Shown here piece after piece: positions 34,755 through 46,325 of a DNA stretch of 64,000 nt. The translations under genes were made by a program, and so were the position numbers. Each line of letters begins with the position of its first letter. Position 1 is the stretch's first letter. The stretch is from assembly GCA_029891385.1 (NCBI GenBank), contig CM057230.1, positions 33,931,402 through 33,995,401 of the forward strand, written 5' to 3'. Origin of the DNA: Erythroxylum novogranatense (Eukaryota; Streptophyta; Magnoliopsida; Malpighiales; Erythroxylaceae). The notes under the pieces were generated by a model. It had not been told where the DNA came from and did not search any database. It saw only the letters and a program-made list of their open reading frames with translations.

Positions 34755-37700
34755 TCGGTCACTTGCCCAAAAGACGAAGCATATCTTAAAAAAGTGATAC
34801 CAAAGCGTATCAAATTTTTTGAGTCAATTCAATCGCAACAGTTGGCCAATCTCCAATCCCTCCCTCACGATTCCATCAAGTAGAACTCCCCAAAACCCTA
34901 ATTTGGGTAAGATCATTTTGGTTACATGCTTGACTTTTCCTTGCTTTGGTAGGATTTCCTTGCCGGACGGTTCAGTTAAGGAAGGGAAGAGATGGCAGAC
35001 GTCTCCCATGGATGTGGCGAGGGAGATTGCCAAGAGTGTGGCGGCAAATGCCTTGATTGCTCAAGTCAACGGGGTGTTGTGGGACATGACTCGCCCTTTG
35101 GAAGGCGATTGCGAACTTAAGATCTTTAATTTTGATAGTGATGAGGGGAGAGACACCTTTTGGCATTCCAGCGCTCACATTCTTGGTCAGGTAATCTTAT
35201 CGATATCAGTAGAAATAGTGCGTTTGTGTCTGTTAGCTGCAACAAAGATTTAATTTTCTATGTGACATTTTGGATAATTTTAGTGTTTTAGTCCTTGTTT
35301 CTGTTTTGGAATTCTGATGCTACTCTTAACTGTGGCATTAATGCAGTCACTTGAGGTTGAATATGGCTGCAAACTTTGCATTGGGCCTTGTACCACCAGA
35401 GGGGAGGTATTATTAGTTTCATTTTTTACAGAAGTTACTTACATGTTCCTGATCTTAACTGCATTATTGTTTCATTGATCTCCACTCGAATTTTTAGAAT
35501 CTAATTAGTGGTAGTCCTGACGTGAAATAAAAGTGAGACTTTAGAGAAAAGTTCTATTTTGAAATTTTGGCTTAGAATTATGTTGTAGACAAGAGCTATG
35601 TGTTAAAATTATTCTTCTTAAATTTTCCTTTTCCATGCAATGTCTGTTTATGGCCAGAAATTGATGCCACTCTATGTGAATGTACTTTTAGCTTTAATAG
35701 TCAATGTGATATTTTCGTTTCAACAATTTTTCATATTGCTCTTCCATCCCGCTCTCCGCACCCCAAGGGAATATATTAAGGAAAAACAGGAATTAGTTGC
35801 TTAGTATGATAATATAATTTTATTTCTTAATTGTAACTCTTTGATATTTCCAGGCTCCACCTCTTATCAAAATTTCAATCTGAGCTGACTTGACAAGATA
35901 TATGTCATCTTGTAGGGATTCTATTATGATGCCTTCTATGGAGAGTTGGGTTTGAACGATGACCATTTCAAGAAAATTGAAGCAGGGGCATTGAAAGCTG
36001 TTGGGGTATTACTTCCCTCTGTTTCTTAACGCTTGTATATTGATATCATGACTTTGTATTGCTTGAAGCTGGAATCGTGTTCTTACTGTTGACTAATAAA
36101 AGCACTAAAAAATATGTCGAATACTCATATTTAGGAAGTTCTTGTAGCTTGTAATATAATAGCTTGAAAATATGTGCAAAATGTACAAGTGATTCTGTTG
36201 GATCATAGAAACACTATAAAATAGGTCCAATATTTATTTGAGGAAGCTTTTGTATGTCATAATATTGAAGCTTGAAAAGAGCATATGCAAAATGGAAAAT
36301 AGTGTTACTCATGTCAGTCATGAGTTTTTCATTTATTATTCTTGATAACTAACATTGTTATACAAAACAAAATGCAAGAGTTAATGGCTTAAATTGTATT
36401 GATGCTGGTGGAGGCTAAAAGCAAAATTGTTCCTATCCTAATTCCAACCTTGATTTATCTCATCTATGAATAATATTATGGGAAAAAGGATAGAATTTTC
36501 ACTGCTTCTTAGTTTCAGTAATGGGTCTTAAAAGGCATCTAGAAATATCAATTTTAGATTTTTGTTTCAGGAAAAGCAACCTTTTGAGCGCATTGAATTA
36601 ACAAGAGATCAAGCACTTGAGATGTTCTCAGACAATAATTTCAAGGCAAGTTTGAGCCGCTAACTATGCTACTGCATCAGGTTTCTTCTTTAATCTCTTT
36701 TTTCATCTTCTTTCTGACTCCTATCTTCTGCCATGGATGATTATGACCAGGTTGAAATTATTAATGATCTTCCTGCTGACAAAACTATTACTGTATACCG
36801 ATGTGGTCCTTTGGTTGATCTCTGTCGAGGACCTCATATACCAAATACTTCTTTTGTAAAAGCATTTGCATGTTTGAAGGTGGCATTCTCCTAAGTGCTG
36901 AAAATTTCTCTTTCTTTCTCTCCATATGTACTCACTTAAAGGACATATGTATGTAAAAAACTGAAGAATTCAGAATGACAGGCTTCATCTGCTTATTGGA
37001 GAGGCAACAAAGATCGTGAAAGTTTACAAAGGGTTTATGGAATATCCTATCCTGACCAAAAGCGATTGAAGGTAATTTTGATTCGGTGCTCTTGAAATTG
37101 TATTTGTATGCATTGGTTTACGTCTTCTATACATGGTTCCTGAAACTTCTTGTGATTAAAAATTGTCCTGATGTTTTTGGCATATATGATGTCTCATCTA
37201 TCGTCAATGTGAAGTTGTTAAGGCCATTTTTTTTTATGTAGTAGTTTAAATTTGTGTATTGACTAATGCGAATGTCTGATGAGTGCTTCTTGGTTGCTTC
37301 ATGACGTATTCCATGGTACTAGTTTGAGAAAGATGCTCTAAGTGGACAAGTATTTGGCCCAGATTTGTAATTTGTCAACCTAGTGCTGAAGATATTTCTT
37401 CTCTCTCTCTCCCCCTCTCCCTCACTCTCTATATATATATGAAGTATTTTTGTGTGAAAATAGCTCTGTTTGTGGTTTGGTTTAGCAGTGTAATAGCTAT
37501 TAAAACATTGCCAAGGTCATTCTTCAACAGAAATGTCATCTTTTTTCTTTTTGTCCTAATGATAATTCCTTTATTTGATCAGGAATATATCCAACATCTT
37601 GAAGAAGCAAAAAAGTACGACCATAGGTTGTTGGGCATCAAGCAGGAACTTTTCTTTTGTCATGAACTAAGGTGCAAAATTGGCTCACATGTTTGAGTAT

Positions 37701-40700
37701 CTTAATGATCAATACTATCCATAATGACTTTGATTCCTTGGTGTTTTGGGGATTTTAGCCCAGGAAGTTGGTTTTTCCTTCCTCATGGAACTCGGATATA
37801 CAACAAACTGATGGAGTTCATACGAACTCAGTATAGAGTCAGAGGCTATGAAGAGGTTAGAATTTGAGTTTGGCTTATACTTTTGCTTCATATGTGGTCT
37901 GTGCAAGTAATGGCTTAAGTTTACTACCCTTGACAGGTCAAGTCTCCAAATATTTTTAACATGAAACTTTGGGAGAAATCTGGTCATGCTGCTAATTACA
38001 AGGAGAATATGTTTTTGCTTGAGGTAATTGTGTTTTTGAGAAATAGTGTAATGGTTATAATTCTCACCTATTAGTGTTATCTTCTTGGTAGTCCATGCTG
38101 GAGGTCAGGGATGAAAGAAGAAAACCTACTTAGTGTTAACGTAGAAACAGCCCTGGTGAATGGATTAACTTGGACATTTTTCTTGCTATCTGAAAATCTG
38201 TAAAATAAAATATGAGTCAAGTAATAGCCAAAATATTTGGTCTTGATGGCTCCATAGCTGACAATTGTGTTTGCAAATGTGGAAAGGATTGACATTATTG
38301 TCTTCCTCTTTCAAGTATATGAGAATTGATGATATTAACTTTTCTTGAATACAGATTGAAAAGCAAGAGTTTGGACTGAAACCGATGAATTGCCCTGGAC
38401 ACTGTTTGATTTTTCAACATAGGGTACGATCGTATAGAGGTAAAGTTCATCCGTCAATTCATCATACTGCAAAGCCACTTTGCTAGTTTCTTTTTTATTG
38501 TATCTGGTGAGTGCAGGAGATTGCCCTATGAAATGCTAGATATTATTGCATTATTGCAACCTATTTGTGAGGAACTGATAAAGGAGATACAACTATAAAT
38601 TACATTTTTCCTTGTTGATATTCTTCTATTAATTTGTTCTGGCTTCCGATCTAATCTAGATTTTTTTCCCCCTGGTCTACAGAACTCCCTCTTCGCCTGG
38701 CAGATTTTGGGGCCTTGCATCGAAATGAGGCCAGTGGTGCACTTAGTGGATTAACACGTGTTCGAAGATTTCAGCAGGTATCCTGTCAGTAGAAAAGTGT
38801 TTTAACCCTTTTATCAGAGCCTTGTTCCTAATTTTTCAGCATTACATCTATCTAAATGTCTATTACTCATTCAAGCTTTTTTCTATACTATATTTTATCG
38901 AGCATGGTGACCTATATTCGTTTTGGTTTTCTGGTTCAGTCTCCTTGTGCATGATTGTTTTATGTGGTAGTGGTTCTATCCTTCTTTTACTAAAAAGATG
39001 CTGCTTTTTATGACAGGATGATGCTCATATATTCTGCAGGGAGTCCCAGGTGATTTTGTGTAATTGATACTTAAAGAACTACTAAATGTTTTTACACCAA
39101 TTGAAGCTTATGTAATCGGTTGTGATGGTCTTCAGATCAAAGATGAAGTGAGAGGTGGCTTAGATTTCATTGACTATTGCTACAAAATCTTTGGATTCAC
39201 TTTTGATCTCAAGCTATCTACGGTAGTCAACTTCAAATTACTTGTTTTATTCGTTATACTCTTTGTTCTCTTGCGAAACATGCTTTGATTGACAGAATTG
39301 TGGTCGTGAAATGTTTAGCAAGACAATATCTGCTACCCAAGTTTGATGTTTAATTTTGAAATTCTTCTCCCTAGCTAAATTCAATGTTCTATTTGCTCAT
39401 TGGTCAGTATGTCCATATCCAATTTTTGTATTGCAGAGGCCAGAGAAATTCCTAGGAGACGTGGCAACATGGGATAAGGCTGAAGCTGCTCTTGCAGAAG
39501 CATTAAATGAATTTGGGAAGCCTTGGCAGGTAACATCTTTTTTGTTATTGCTATCTGCTCCACATTAAGCTTCAATGAACTGTGTTTTCTCATGGTTAGT
39601 TATAGGGCAGTTTTAGTTGGCAACTAGTGATTTTCTCTTCTATGGTCGTTTTGTAGCTTATAATGGTTACTTTTTGCAGATAGATGAAGGTGATGGTGCT
39701 TTTTATGGACCTAAGATTGACATAAGCGTGTCTGATGCACTTAATAGGAAGTTTCAATGTGCTACATTGCAGGTTTTCCTTTTGTTAAATTCTCCTCATC
39801 TCTTTTAGTTGTGTTTGCTTTACCAACTTCCCTCCTGATTGTTCAAGAATTGAGGATCACCACTTAAGATATCAATGCCTGTGGTTGCAGCTTGACTTCC
39901 AGCTACCTGCACGTTTTGAATTGGATTACTCGGCAGAGGATGAGGCCAAGAGAGAGAGACCTGTCATGATACACAGAGCTATTTTGGGGTCTTGTGAGCG
40001 CATGTTTGCTATATTATTGGAGCATTACAAGGGAAAATGGCCTTTGTGGCTTAGTCCTCGTCAAGCAATTGTCTGCCCTGTTTCTGAGAAATCGCAGCCA
40101 TATGCACTCCAGGTTTGTTAACTTTGTGCCCTTGGATCCATGAAGGGTAGGTGTTTTCTTGTCAAATGCTGAAGTTCTGTTGATGTAATTCCTTGCACAC
40201 AACATCTATTGTCGATTTTAAGATCTGACTCATTCACTTTGTAACTCATACCTGGCTACTGATCTATGTGAATCATTATTTTATGTTTTTTATTTTCTGC
40301 ATGCTTATAGGTGCATGATCAGATTCATCAAGCTGGATTTTATGTGGATGTCGACACAACTGATAGGAAGATTCAGAAAAAGGTACTTATAACCCTGCTT
40401 TTTACATAAAGTTTGCATGACATAAATTGCCGCTGCTAGCATTTAGGCGTGGCCGGGCCCAGCCGGAAGCTGGATTGAGTTCAAGGCTCACAGCTGTTCA
40501 GGCTGGGGCAGCCCAAAGCCTGATTGAGCCTGGCCAAGCTCAAAGCTTGAACCGGGGAAAAAATTGCCATCTCCACTTGCATTCTGATTACTTGCTGTAC
40601 TCTTTGGAAATCAGTATCATTAATATTCTGCAAGAACTCATGTGGCCATAATCTTAACATTAGAGGTTGTTGGGACCTAACATTGAATACCAGGAAAGTC

Positions 40701-41623
40701 GAAACTTTTTGTAGTTGGCTTCAACTAGTTCAGCTTTGGCAACATGAAATGCATGCTTAATAAAAATAATGAATGAATGAAGTATGTTTATGACCAATGC
40801 TTGCTGCTGTTCTTGATGGTAATTGTGATGAGAGCGGTGATGCTTTTTCTTAGATATTACATAGTGCAATTGGCTCTAGTTACCATTCCCCACTTATATT
40901 GCCTTAACCCTTAATGAAATGTGATTGTAGATAAACTTATTACTCTGATACATCCAATTGTTTCAAGTTGCAAGAATTACAGGCTTCGGAATTTTTTTTC
41001 ATTTATACAACAGCAACTGATATTTTTTTGTATGCTGCCACGAGTTTTCTGATTCTGTTTAAGTTGTTTTTCATTTTTAATTTCCTCTTTCTCAGACTGA
41101 TTCTGTACTCTGTAACTGCTTGGGGCCTCTCTTTTTAATTCATTCATCATCGAAGCACAGGATTTCCTCCATTTAGACATGTTAAATTTAGCATTGGAAG
41201 AGTATAACATTATTAACTTGACAAATATTATTGATGCAAGAAGGTTATGAAGCGTTTGCTAATGCGTTGGTCCTTGTGCAGGTTCGAGAAGCTCAGTTGG
41301 CGCAATACAATTACATATTGGTTGTTGGTGAAGAGGAAACAAAAACTGGGCAGGTACAGACGGATACCACAGTAATCATTGGTGCAGGAACATGAAATTT
41401 GAATATTTAATATGCAAAAAAGATTAACCCTTGGATTTCATTTTGTTGGAGGGTGATGGGATACTCTCTATTTCTAGTCTGGGTATCACTAATGTAGGAA
41501 TGGGTGTGTGTCATTTCTTATTTGCAGGTGAGCGTGAGGGTCAGGGACAAGTCGGACCATGCTGTGATGAGTCTTGAGAGCCTATTGAAACACTTGCGGG
41601 ATGAGGTTGCTGCATATCATTAG
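34656..41623 (+). CDS. THRRS: Threonyl-tRNA synthetase, cytosolic/mitochondrial type, 708 aa, 20 exons
   Basis: It charges tRNA-Thr with threonine. Exons: 34656-34879, 34953-35190, 35347-35406, 35916-36005, 36571-36645, 36751-36879, 36982-37071, 37583-37671, 37759-37855, 37937-38023, 38355-38439, 38683-38777, 39017-39049, 39136-39222, 39437-39529, 39680-39772, 39891-40112, 40311-40382, 41282-41353, 41528-41623. They total 2127 nt and stay in frame. Residues 1-32 look like a mitochondrial presequence (Arg/Ser-rich, no acids). A TGS domain covers about 75-140. The editing site has H146 and H150 in HSSAHILG and C254/H258 in CRGPH. The class II core has motif 2 FGALHRNE (R435), zinc ligands C406, H457 and H583, and motif 3 around R592. 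The anticodon-binding domain fills the C terminus. All key residues are present and the length matches the plant family, so the gene looks functional. Intron 5 is GC-AG. Confidence 0.97.
36646..36750 (+). other. GC-AG intron (intron 5 of ThrRS)
   Basis: The donor is AAG|GCAAGT and the acceptor GACCAG|GTT. Splicing here joins FSDNNFK to VEIINDLP in frame. The nearest GT, four bases on, would shift the frame. Apart from the C, the donor matches the consensus perfectly, as is usual for GC donors. Confidence 0.9.
40443..40560 (+). repeat. GC-rich insert in ThrRS intron 18
   Basis: Intron 18 (40383-41281) is the longest, about 900 bp. Near its start is a GC-rich patch with repeated AGCCTGATTGAGCC / GCTGGATTGAG units, unlike the AT-rich rest. 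It may be a fragment of a repeat; I cannot name the family. Confidence 0.4.
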
Positions 41624-42597
41624 ATAGTAATCACTGATTTCATACTTGATTTGTATGTATACAATGGAAATTAAGGTGGCCAAACTCTTGCGGCCTAAAA
41701 TCCTTTAGACATCTCCTACCATCGTTTCTTTGTGTATCAGCATTTGCTTCCCGGATTGCATATCCGGAATTGTACAATCTACTTTTGCTATAATTTTACA
41801 TTTAAAATTTAGAACACATTCCTGGTGATTTCATGTACGACAAAATGGCTTATTTACACCAAACCCGAACTCTGGTTTTTAACAATAAAAAATAGAATCT
41901 ACAGAAGCTGAGTACATACAATATTAATTATAAAGAATATTAACAAAAAATCAAAATATAGAGATACCAATGACGAGGACTTGAGTGTAGTTTACCAGTT
42001 AAATAGAGATGATCAAAGGGAGCAGTGGGTTTTATTTTAATCTTCTTCAAGAGCCACTGCGTTCATCTTATCCCACCTCATCTAATCTTGCCCTTTCGCA
42101 CAGTTTGGCACTGAAGTTCTTATACGAATCACGCTTCGATGGTCATGGCTGTTACCAGAATAGTTTACTCGCATAAGGAAATGATCAAACCACCACTCGT
42201 GTAGTTGAGGCTTTGATCTTTTCATATATTTTACATCAAACCTAGAAATGGAAGTTTCTGATTTTTTTTCCTCTCCTTCATATTCCCATCTCCACACCCA
42301 CATTCAAACATGCACCAACTACGCATACAAGAGAAAAGGAAGTCAACTTTAAAGCACGTTCAATGGTTCTAGGGATATATAGGACCGGGATAACATCTAC
42401 GAATCTTATCTAGGTAATCTCAATAATCTTCCACTGCCCAAAGATACCTAAGCTAAAAGGCCTAGTGGTAAATTCTAGCAACACCAAATTACATAAACGT
42501 GAGGAAAGTTCACAACGTGCGTTAGAACTTGATGACAATCAACCCCGATCCCTACTCGAACCTAGTAGAGTAGTGTTATAGGTGACATCTATGTATG
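41624..42597. other. Convergent intergenic region
   Basis: This is the space between the two stop codons. AATAAA at 41884-41889 could serve the synthetase, and on the minus strand AATAAA at 42036-42031 could serve the neighbouring gene. The two transcripts may therefore overlap at their 3' ends. No coding potential is seen. Confidence 0.5.
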
Positions 42598-44335
42598 TTA
42601 TTCGAAAAACCCATTGTTGAGTCTGCCGTTACTCACGTTCAGATCTTGCTGGTGTTGAAACTGTTGCTTACGATAAGCTGACACCGAGCTGCTACTCTCA
42701 CCTACGTCATGCTCGGGCCTGTGGTCTTCATCTATCTCTTCTTTTGCCACCTTTTCCACTCCTATGAACTCCACTGGCCTTGGGATTGGTACGTAATGTG
42801 CCTCTGATGGTGGCTGTGTCGTTTCGCAGTAGCCGGAAGGTGGTTGTTGATGTGGTGGCACAACTGATGGGAGTTTGGAGAGTAGCGCTTCAAGGCTGCT
42901 CATGGAAGGTGTAATTTTATAGGGCATTTGATGGTTGAACTGGTCGTAGAACTCAGTTGGTGGTGCAACAGCTCCTTGGTAGTGCCAAGTGTCTGGTGCG
43001 TTGTAGCCATCAACTTTGATAGGGAATGCAGCAGATGATGGATGTGGCATGAGCACCCCAGGAATGCTTTCTATGTAGCCGAATTTCTTTCGTAGTAGGA
43101 CCACATAGCTCAGGTCTTCAATCACCTTATAAAATTGCAATGGAAATGGAAACTATAAATAGTTTGTTCTTGTTTGTAAGAGAGAGTGAAGAGATCACGG
43201 GAACAAGTATTAGAGAGAGAAAAGAGAGAACCTTGTGAACAGCTCCTAGTTGAACAACTCCTTCTCTAACTGCGATCAAGGCTATGGTCTGCAAAAGATC
43301 ATCAAATCAGCCAAGAAAGTCTAATCTATTTCAGACCTACAACTGTTGATTAGCATACCTTTATACCAGACTGAAACTGGGCTTCCCATGTCCTAGGATG
43401 CTGCGAATTAACCAACACGTGATCAGAAAGATCAACAGATCCTACTATCGAAACATTTTAACAAGCATGAAATAACAGTGATGATGAACCAGGAGTGCTT
43501 ACTGAGTCTGCTGAGCTGTGCCATGCTGATAAGAAGTTGATTTCTTGCTCATTTGGTTCTTTGTATATCCACTTGTGACTATGATCTGCTGCTACTTTGC
43601 CTATCAGTCTGATCACATTAGAAGACAAATAAACTTGTGGGCTATCAAAACTTTTAGATGAACACAAATTTCTCAGGCATATATCTCCTACCCTTCTCCA
43701 TAGTTGTAGATTTCATGAGACATCTTGAAGAAGAGCTCTGGTTGTAGACGTTGATAGTGTTGGAATTCACAGTTTCCATAAGTAGATGAGCTTGGACAGT
43801 CACCTGAGTTGATCTCAGCAGTTGATGCAGGAAAATTACAGAAACCATCTTCCCAAACCAATATCCTAGAAAGTGTATCAAACGAAACGAATAATATGCT
43901 AAGAAAAACCAAAAGAAAGGGCACTATCGCTTGCATAAACTACATCTGGGAAACAAAAGGGAAAATAAAAAGTATATATACCAGTTCCTTCTGTTTCCTC
44001 TTGACCTGTCATAAGCTCCTTGGCCGTCCCATCTTGACAAAAAGATGATAATATATGTGTTAAACTAAAGAGACATTTTAATTGACTGTGCAACAAGGTG
44101 GCGTATTATATTAGATATGTAGATCCTTCTCTTCACTGAAAACGAAAAAAAGTGTGTTTCTTTTCTGTGAAAGCTTAATCTATCTTTGCTTCTCTTACTT
44201 GGGTGGAGGGTAATTCCTTGGCAGGATTCTCCAAAATACTGCATAAACCCACTGAGAGTTGTCAGGAGTGCATAAGCTTCTGAGGGTATGTTGAAGAAGA
44301 TGAGTAACAGCTAACGGGCTGAGATGTTCCTCCAT
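42598..44335 (-). CDS. bHLH-MYC_N domain protein without a bHLH (LHW-like / WNK-related family), 364 aa, 7 exons
   Basis: Exons on the minus strand: 44335-44199, 44032-43982, 43865-43692, 43608-43503, 43400-43359, 43288-43232, 43125-42598. They sum to 1095 nt (364 aa plus stop), all with GT-AG borders. Residues 1-210 form the domain found at the N terminus of MYC-type bHLH regulators. Marker stretches are LLQHTLRSLC, WVYAVFWRILPR, ILVWEDGFCNFP, YNYGEGLIGKVAADHSHKWI, FQSGIKTIALIAVREGVVQLG and VIEDLSYVVLLRKKFGYIES. The C-terminal part is Pro/Gln/His/Ser-rich and has no bHLH. Arabidopsis relatives (At5g53900, At3g15240, At1g60060) are often labelled WNK kinase-related, but no kinase domain is visible. 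A regulatory role in the nucleus is an inference. Length and exon continuity suggest an intact gene. Confidence 0.9.
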
Positions 44336-44640
44336 TGATCAAACGATGATCCTTAAAACGAATGTCTTCTTGTGTGTGTGTGTCTGTCTCTCTCTCTCTC
44401 TCTCACCCCCGCGTTCCCTATGCTTCCATATTCTCCTCTCTGTCTCTCTTTCTCTTAAAAAAGAGGAAGGCAAAGCTCAGTGTCCTATCTTCCTTTATAT
44501 AAGCCTACCAACAAGGAAATCTCACATTTATACCTCACTTTTTTTCTCTCCCTCGCACACTCAGTCACACACGCAACTCTCTTCTTTCTTTCTTCCCTGT
44601 ACTGTTAATTAATCATGCTTCAAAATTTACCAAAATGATT
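44336..44640 (-). promoter_or_regulatory. 5' UTR and core promoter of the bHLH-MYC_N gene
   Basis: On the minus strand a TATATAAA box lies at 44501-44494, placing the start of transcription near 44465 and giving a 5' UTR of roughly 130 nt. The UTR contains a GA/CA microsatellite (44370-44405). Further pyrimidine/purine-rich runs lie upstream. Confidence 0.6.
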
Positions 44641-45704
44641 TCTTGAGGCCCACTCTTTTGTCTTCTCGGTTCCCAACGTACCGTCCGCTCTTTATCGATC
44701 CTACTCTCTCAGTACTTTTTTTTTTTTTCCGCCTTCTGCTCGTATCTCAATTATGATCCAACAAATATCAGAAAGACCCAACCTTTGTTCTTCTCAGTTC
44801 TTACACTTCCATCATGACCTTCGAAATATAACGATGGCCTCCTATAATGTTTGTGATTCTCTTCTAATTCCAATGTCTGTTTAGTTTCTCTCTTTTCTTA
44901 CCATTCTGACATAATCATAGCATCACCACTCATTTCATTCCCAGGTAAATTTTCTTCCTTACCTTCTTCATTTATTAGGTCAAAGCAAAACAAAATGTTA
45001 ATTCAGAACAAACGGCATTGCAGAATGCAGACAGCAGCACTACTATACTTTTGGTCTTTTCAAGTTAAACGTTAATTTTTTTAAAAATATCGAACTTTTT
45101 AGGTCAATTTTTGTTTTACTATATTGAAATTTTATTAATTTCAGTGAATGACAAATATCTAATATAAAATGATTAATAAATTAAAAACAAAAAATATATT
45201 ATATTCTTTTTTATTATTGAAAAAATATATAGTCTTTTTGCTTCCTTCTTGGATCCCTTTTTCTTTTACCTTGCATTGCATGTTCTGACGTTGCCAAGTT
45301 TCGAAGCATTAATTAATAGCTGACACTAAGATTGCCTCTTTCTGGTGGCAGTGGCACATACAATTGATAATATAATGTGACAAAAGTAAGAAAATCCGGT
45401 GGATTTAAAAATGAGTTTGTAGAGGCTGATAATGTGGTTTTTATGGAGCCACAATGTCCAGTTATCTTACCTTAGAATGGGGACTGAGAAAGCATGTCTT
45501 CTTTTTCTGATAAGATCAAACATCAAATGTTGTTTGTTTGCTAAGTAGTCCAAACTTTGATGGATATATATGTCCCAGCGCTCGCACACATGAAACGAAA
45601 ACCTCTGACATCACCTCCCAAAGGTTTCAGTGTCTAGGTTTGTTAATTTGTGATTAGTTCAAAGCTCTGGATTTAATGAATTTATCATAAAACAGTACCA
45701 CATA
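44641..45704. other. Intergenic, no gene seen
   Basis: This is AT-rich DNA with no convincing open frame and no repeat I recognise. It presumably includes distal promoter sequence of the minus-strand gene. Confidence 0.5.
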
Positions 45705-45988
45705 CTCATAATAAGAGTCGTTTTAGATACATTTTAATTATTCAAAATAAGTGTCATTCTTGACTTTGTATGCATGTTTATAACTTTTCTTCCAAAATTA
45801 ACCTTTCATTTCTCTCGCCTTAATTATACGATCACAATTTCAAGCAATTTCTTTCACAATTTTATTTAAGATCTTTGATTAAGAGGTAATTTTATGGGAG
45901 TATTAATAAGAGTATATCTATAATTTTATTAGCTTTCTTAATAAACGTGTGTTTTTCTAAAACAACTCTTATTATAAATTGAAGGAAG
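45705..45988. mobile_element. MITE-like element (Stowaway/Tc1-mariner type, tentative)
   Basis: Inverted copies of ATAATAAGAG(T)(C/T)GTTTTAGA lie at 45708-45726 and 45976-45957. The ends CTC.../...GAAGGAAG are flanked by TA on both sides (45703-45704, 45989-45990). Size about 284 bp and very AT-rich, with no coding capacity. The outer left end is degenerate. Confidence 0.5.
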
Positions 45989-46209
45989 TAATTCACGTCT
46001 AAGTAGATACGAGCACTAGGCAATGTCTATGCACACATCTATTTAATTAATTGTGCATAGGGTGTCTTTAAAGAAGCTATCATTTGATGGCTTGGTTTTG
46101 ATTCCTAGTATTAAAAAGTGAAGGAGGTTTCTCTTACTAAAGTAATTGCTGGAATTTGTCCTACTTTTCTAACAAATGAGTTCAGATCTTTTGTCTAATA
46201 TTATGGTGT

Positions 46210-46325
46210 CTTATTCTGTTTAATAAATCTTAATCATTTATTTATATGAGTCTCACGTAAATTATGCGTGAGTCCTGCATAAGTCTTGTAAAATAAATAA
46301 CTGAAATTTTATAGAACAGAATAAG
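46210..46325. mobile_element. Palindromic foldback MITE, 116 bp
   Basis: CTTATTCTGTTTAATAAA at 46210 pairs with CTTATTCTGTTCTATAAA read on the minus strand from 46325. Complementarity continues for about 30 bp, and an inner GAGTCTCACG/CGTGAGTC pair lengthens the hairpin. No clear target duplication could be fixed, so the family is unassigned. Confidence 0.6.

Noticed and set aside
42598..44335. Serine/threonine kinase (WNK) function for the minus-strand gene
   Set aside because: The family label exists in databases, but no kinase motif such as HRD or DFG is present in the spliced product.
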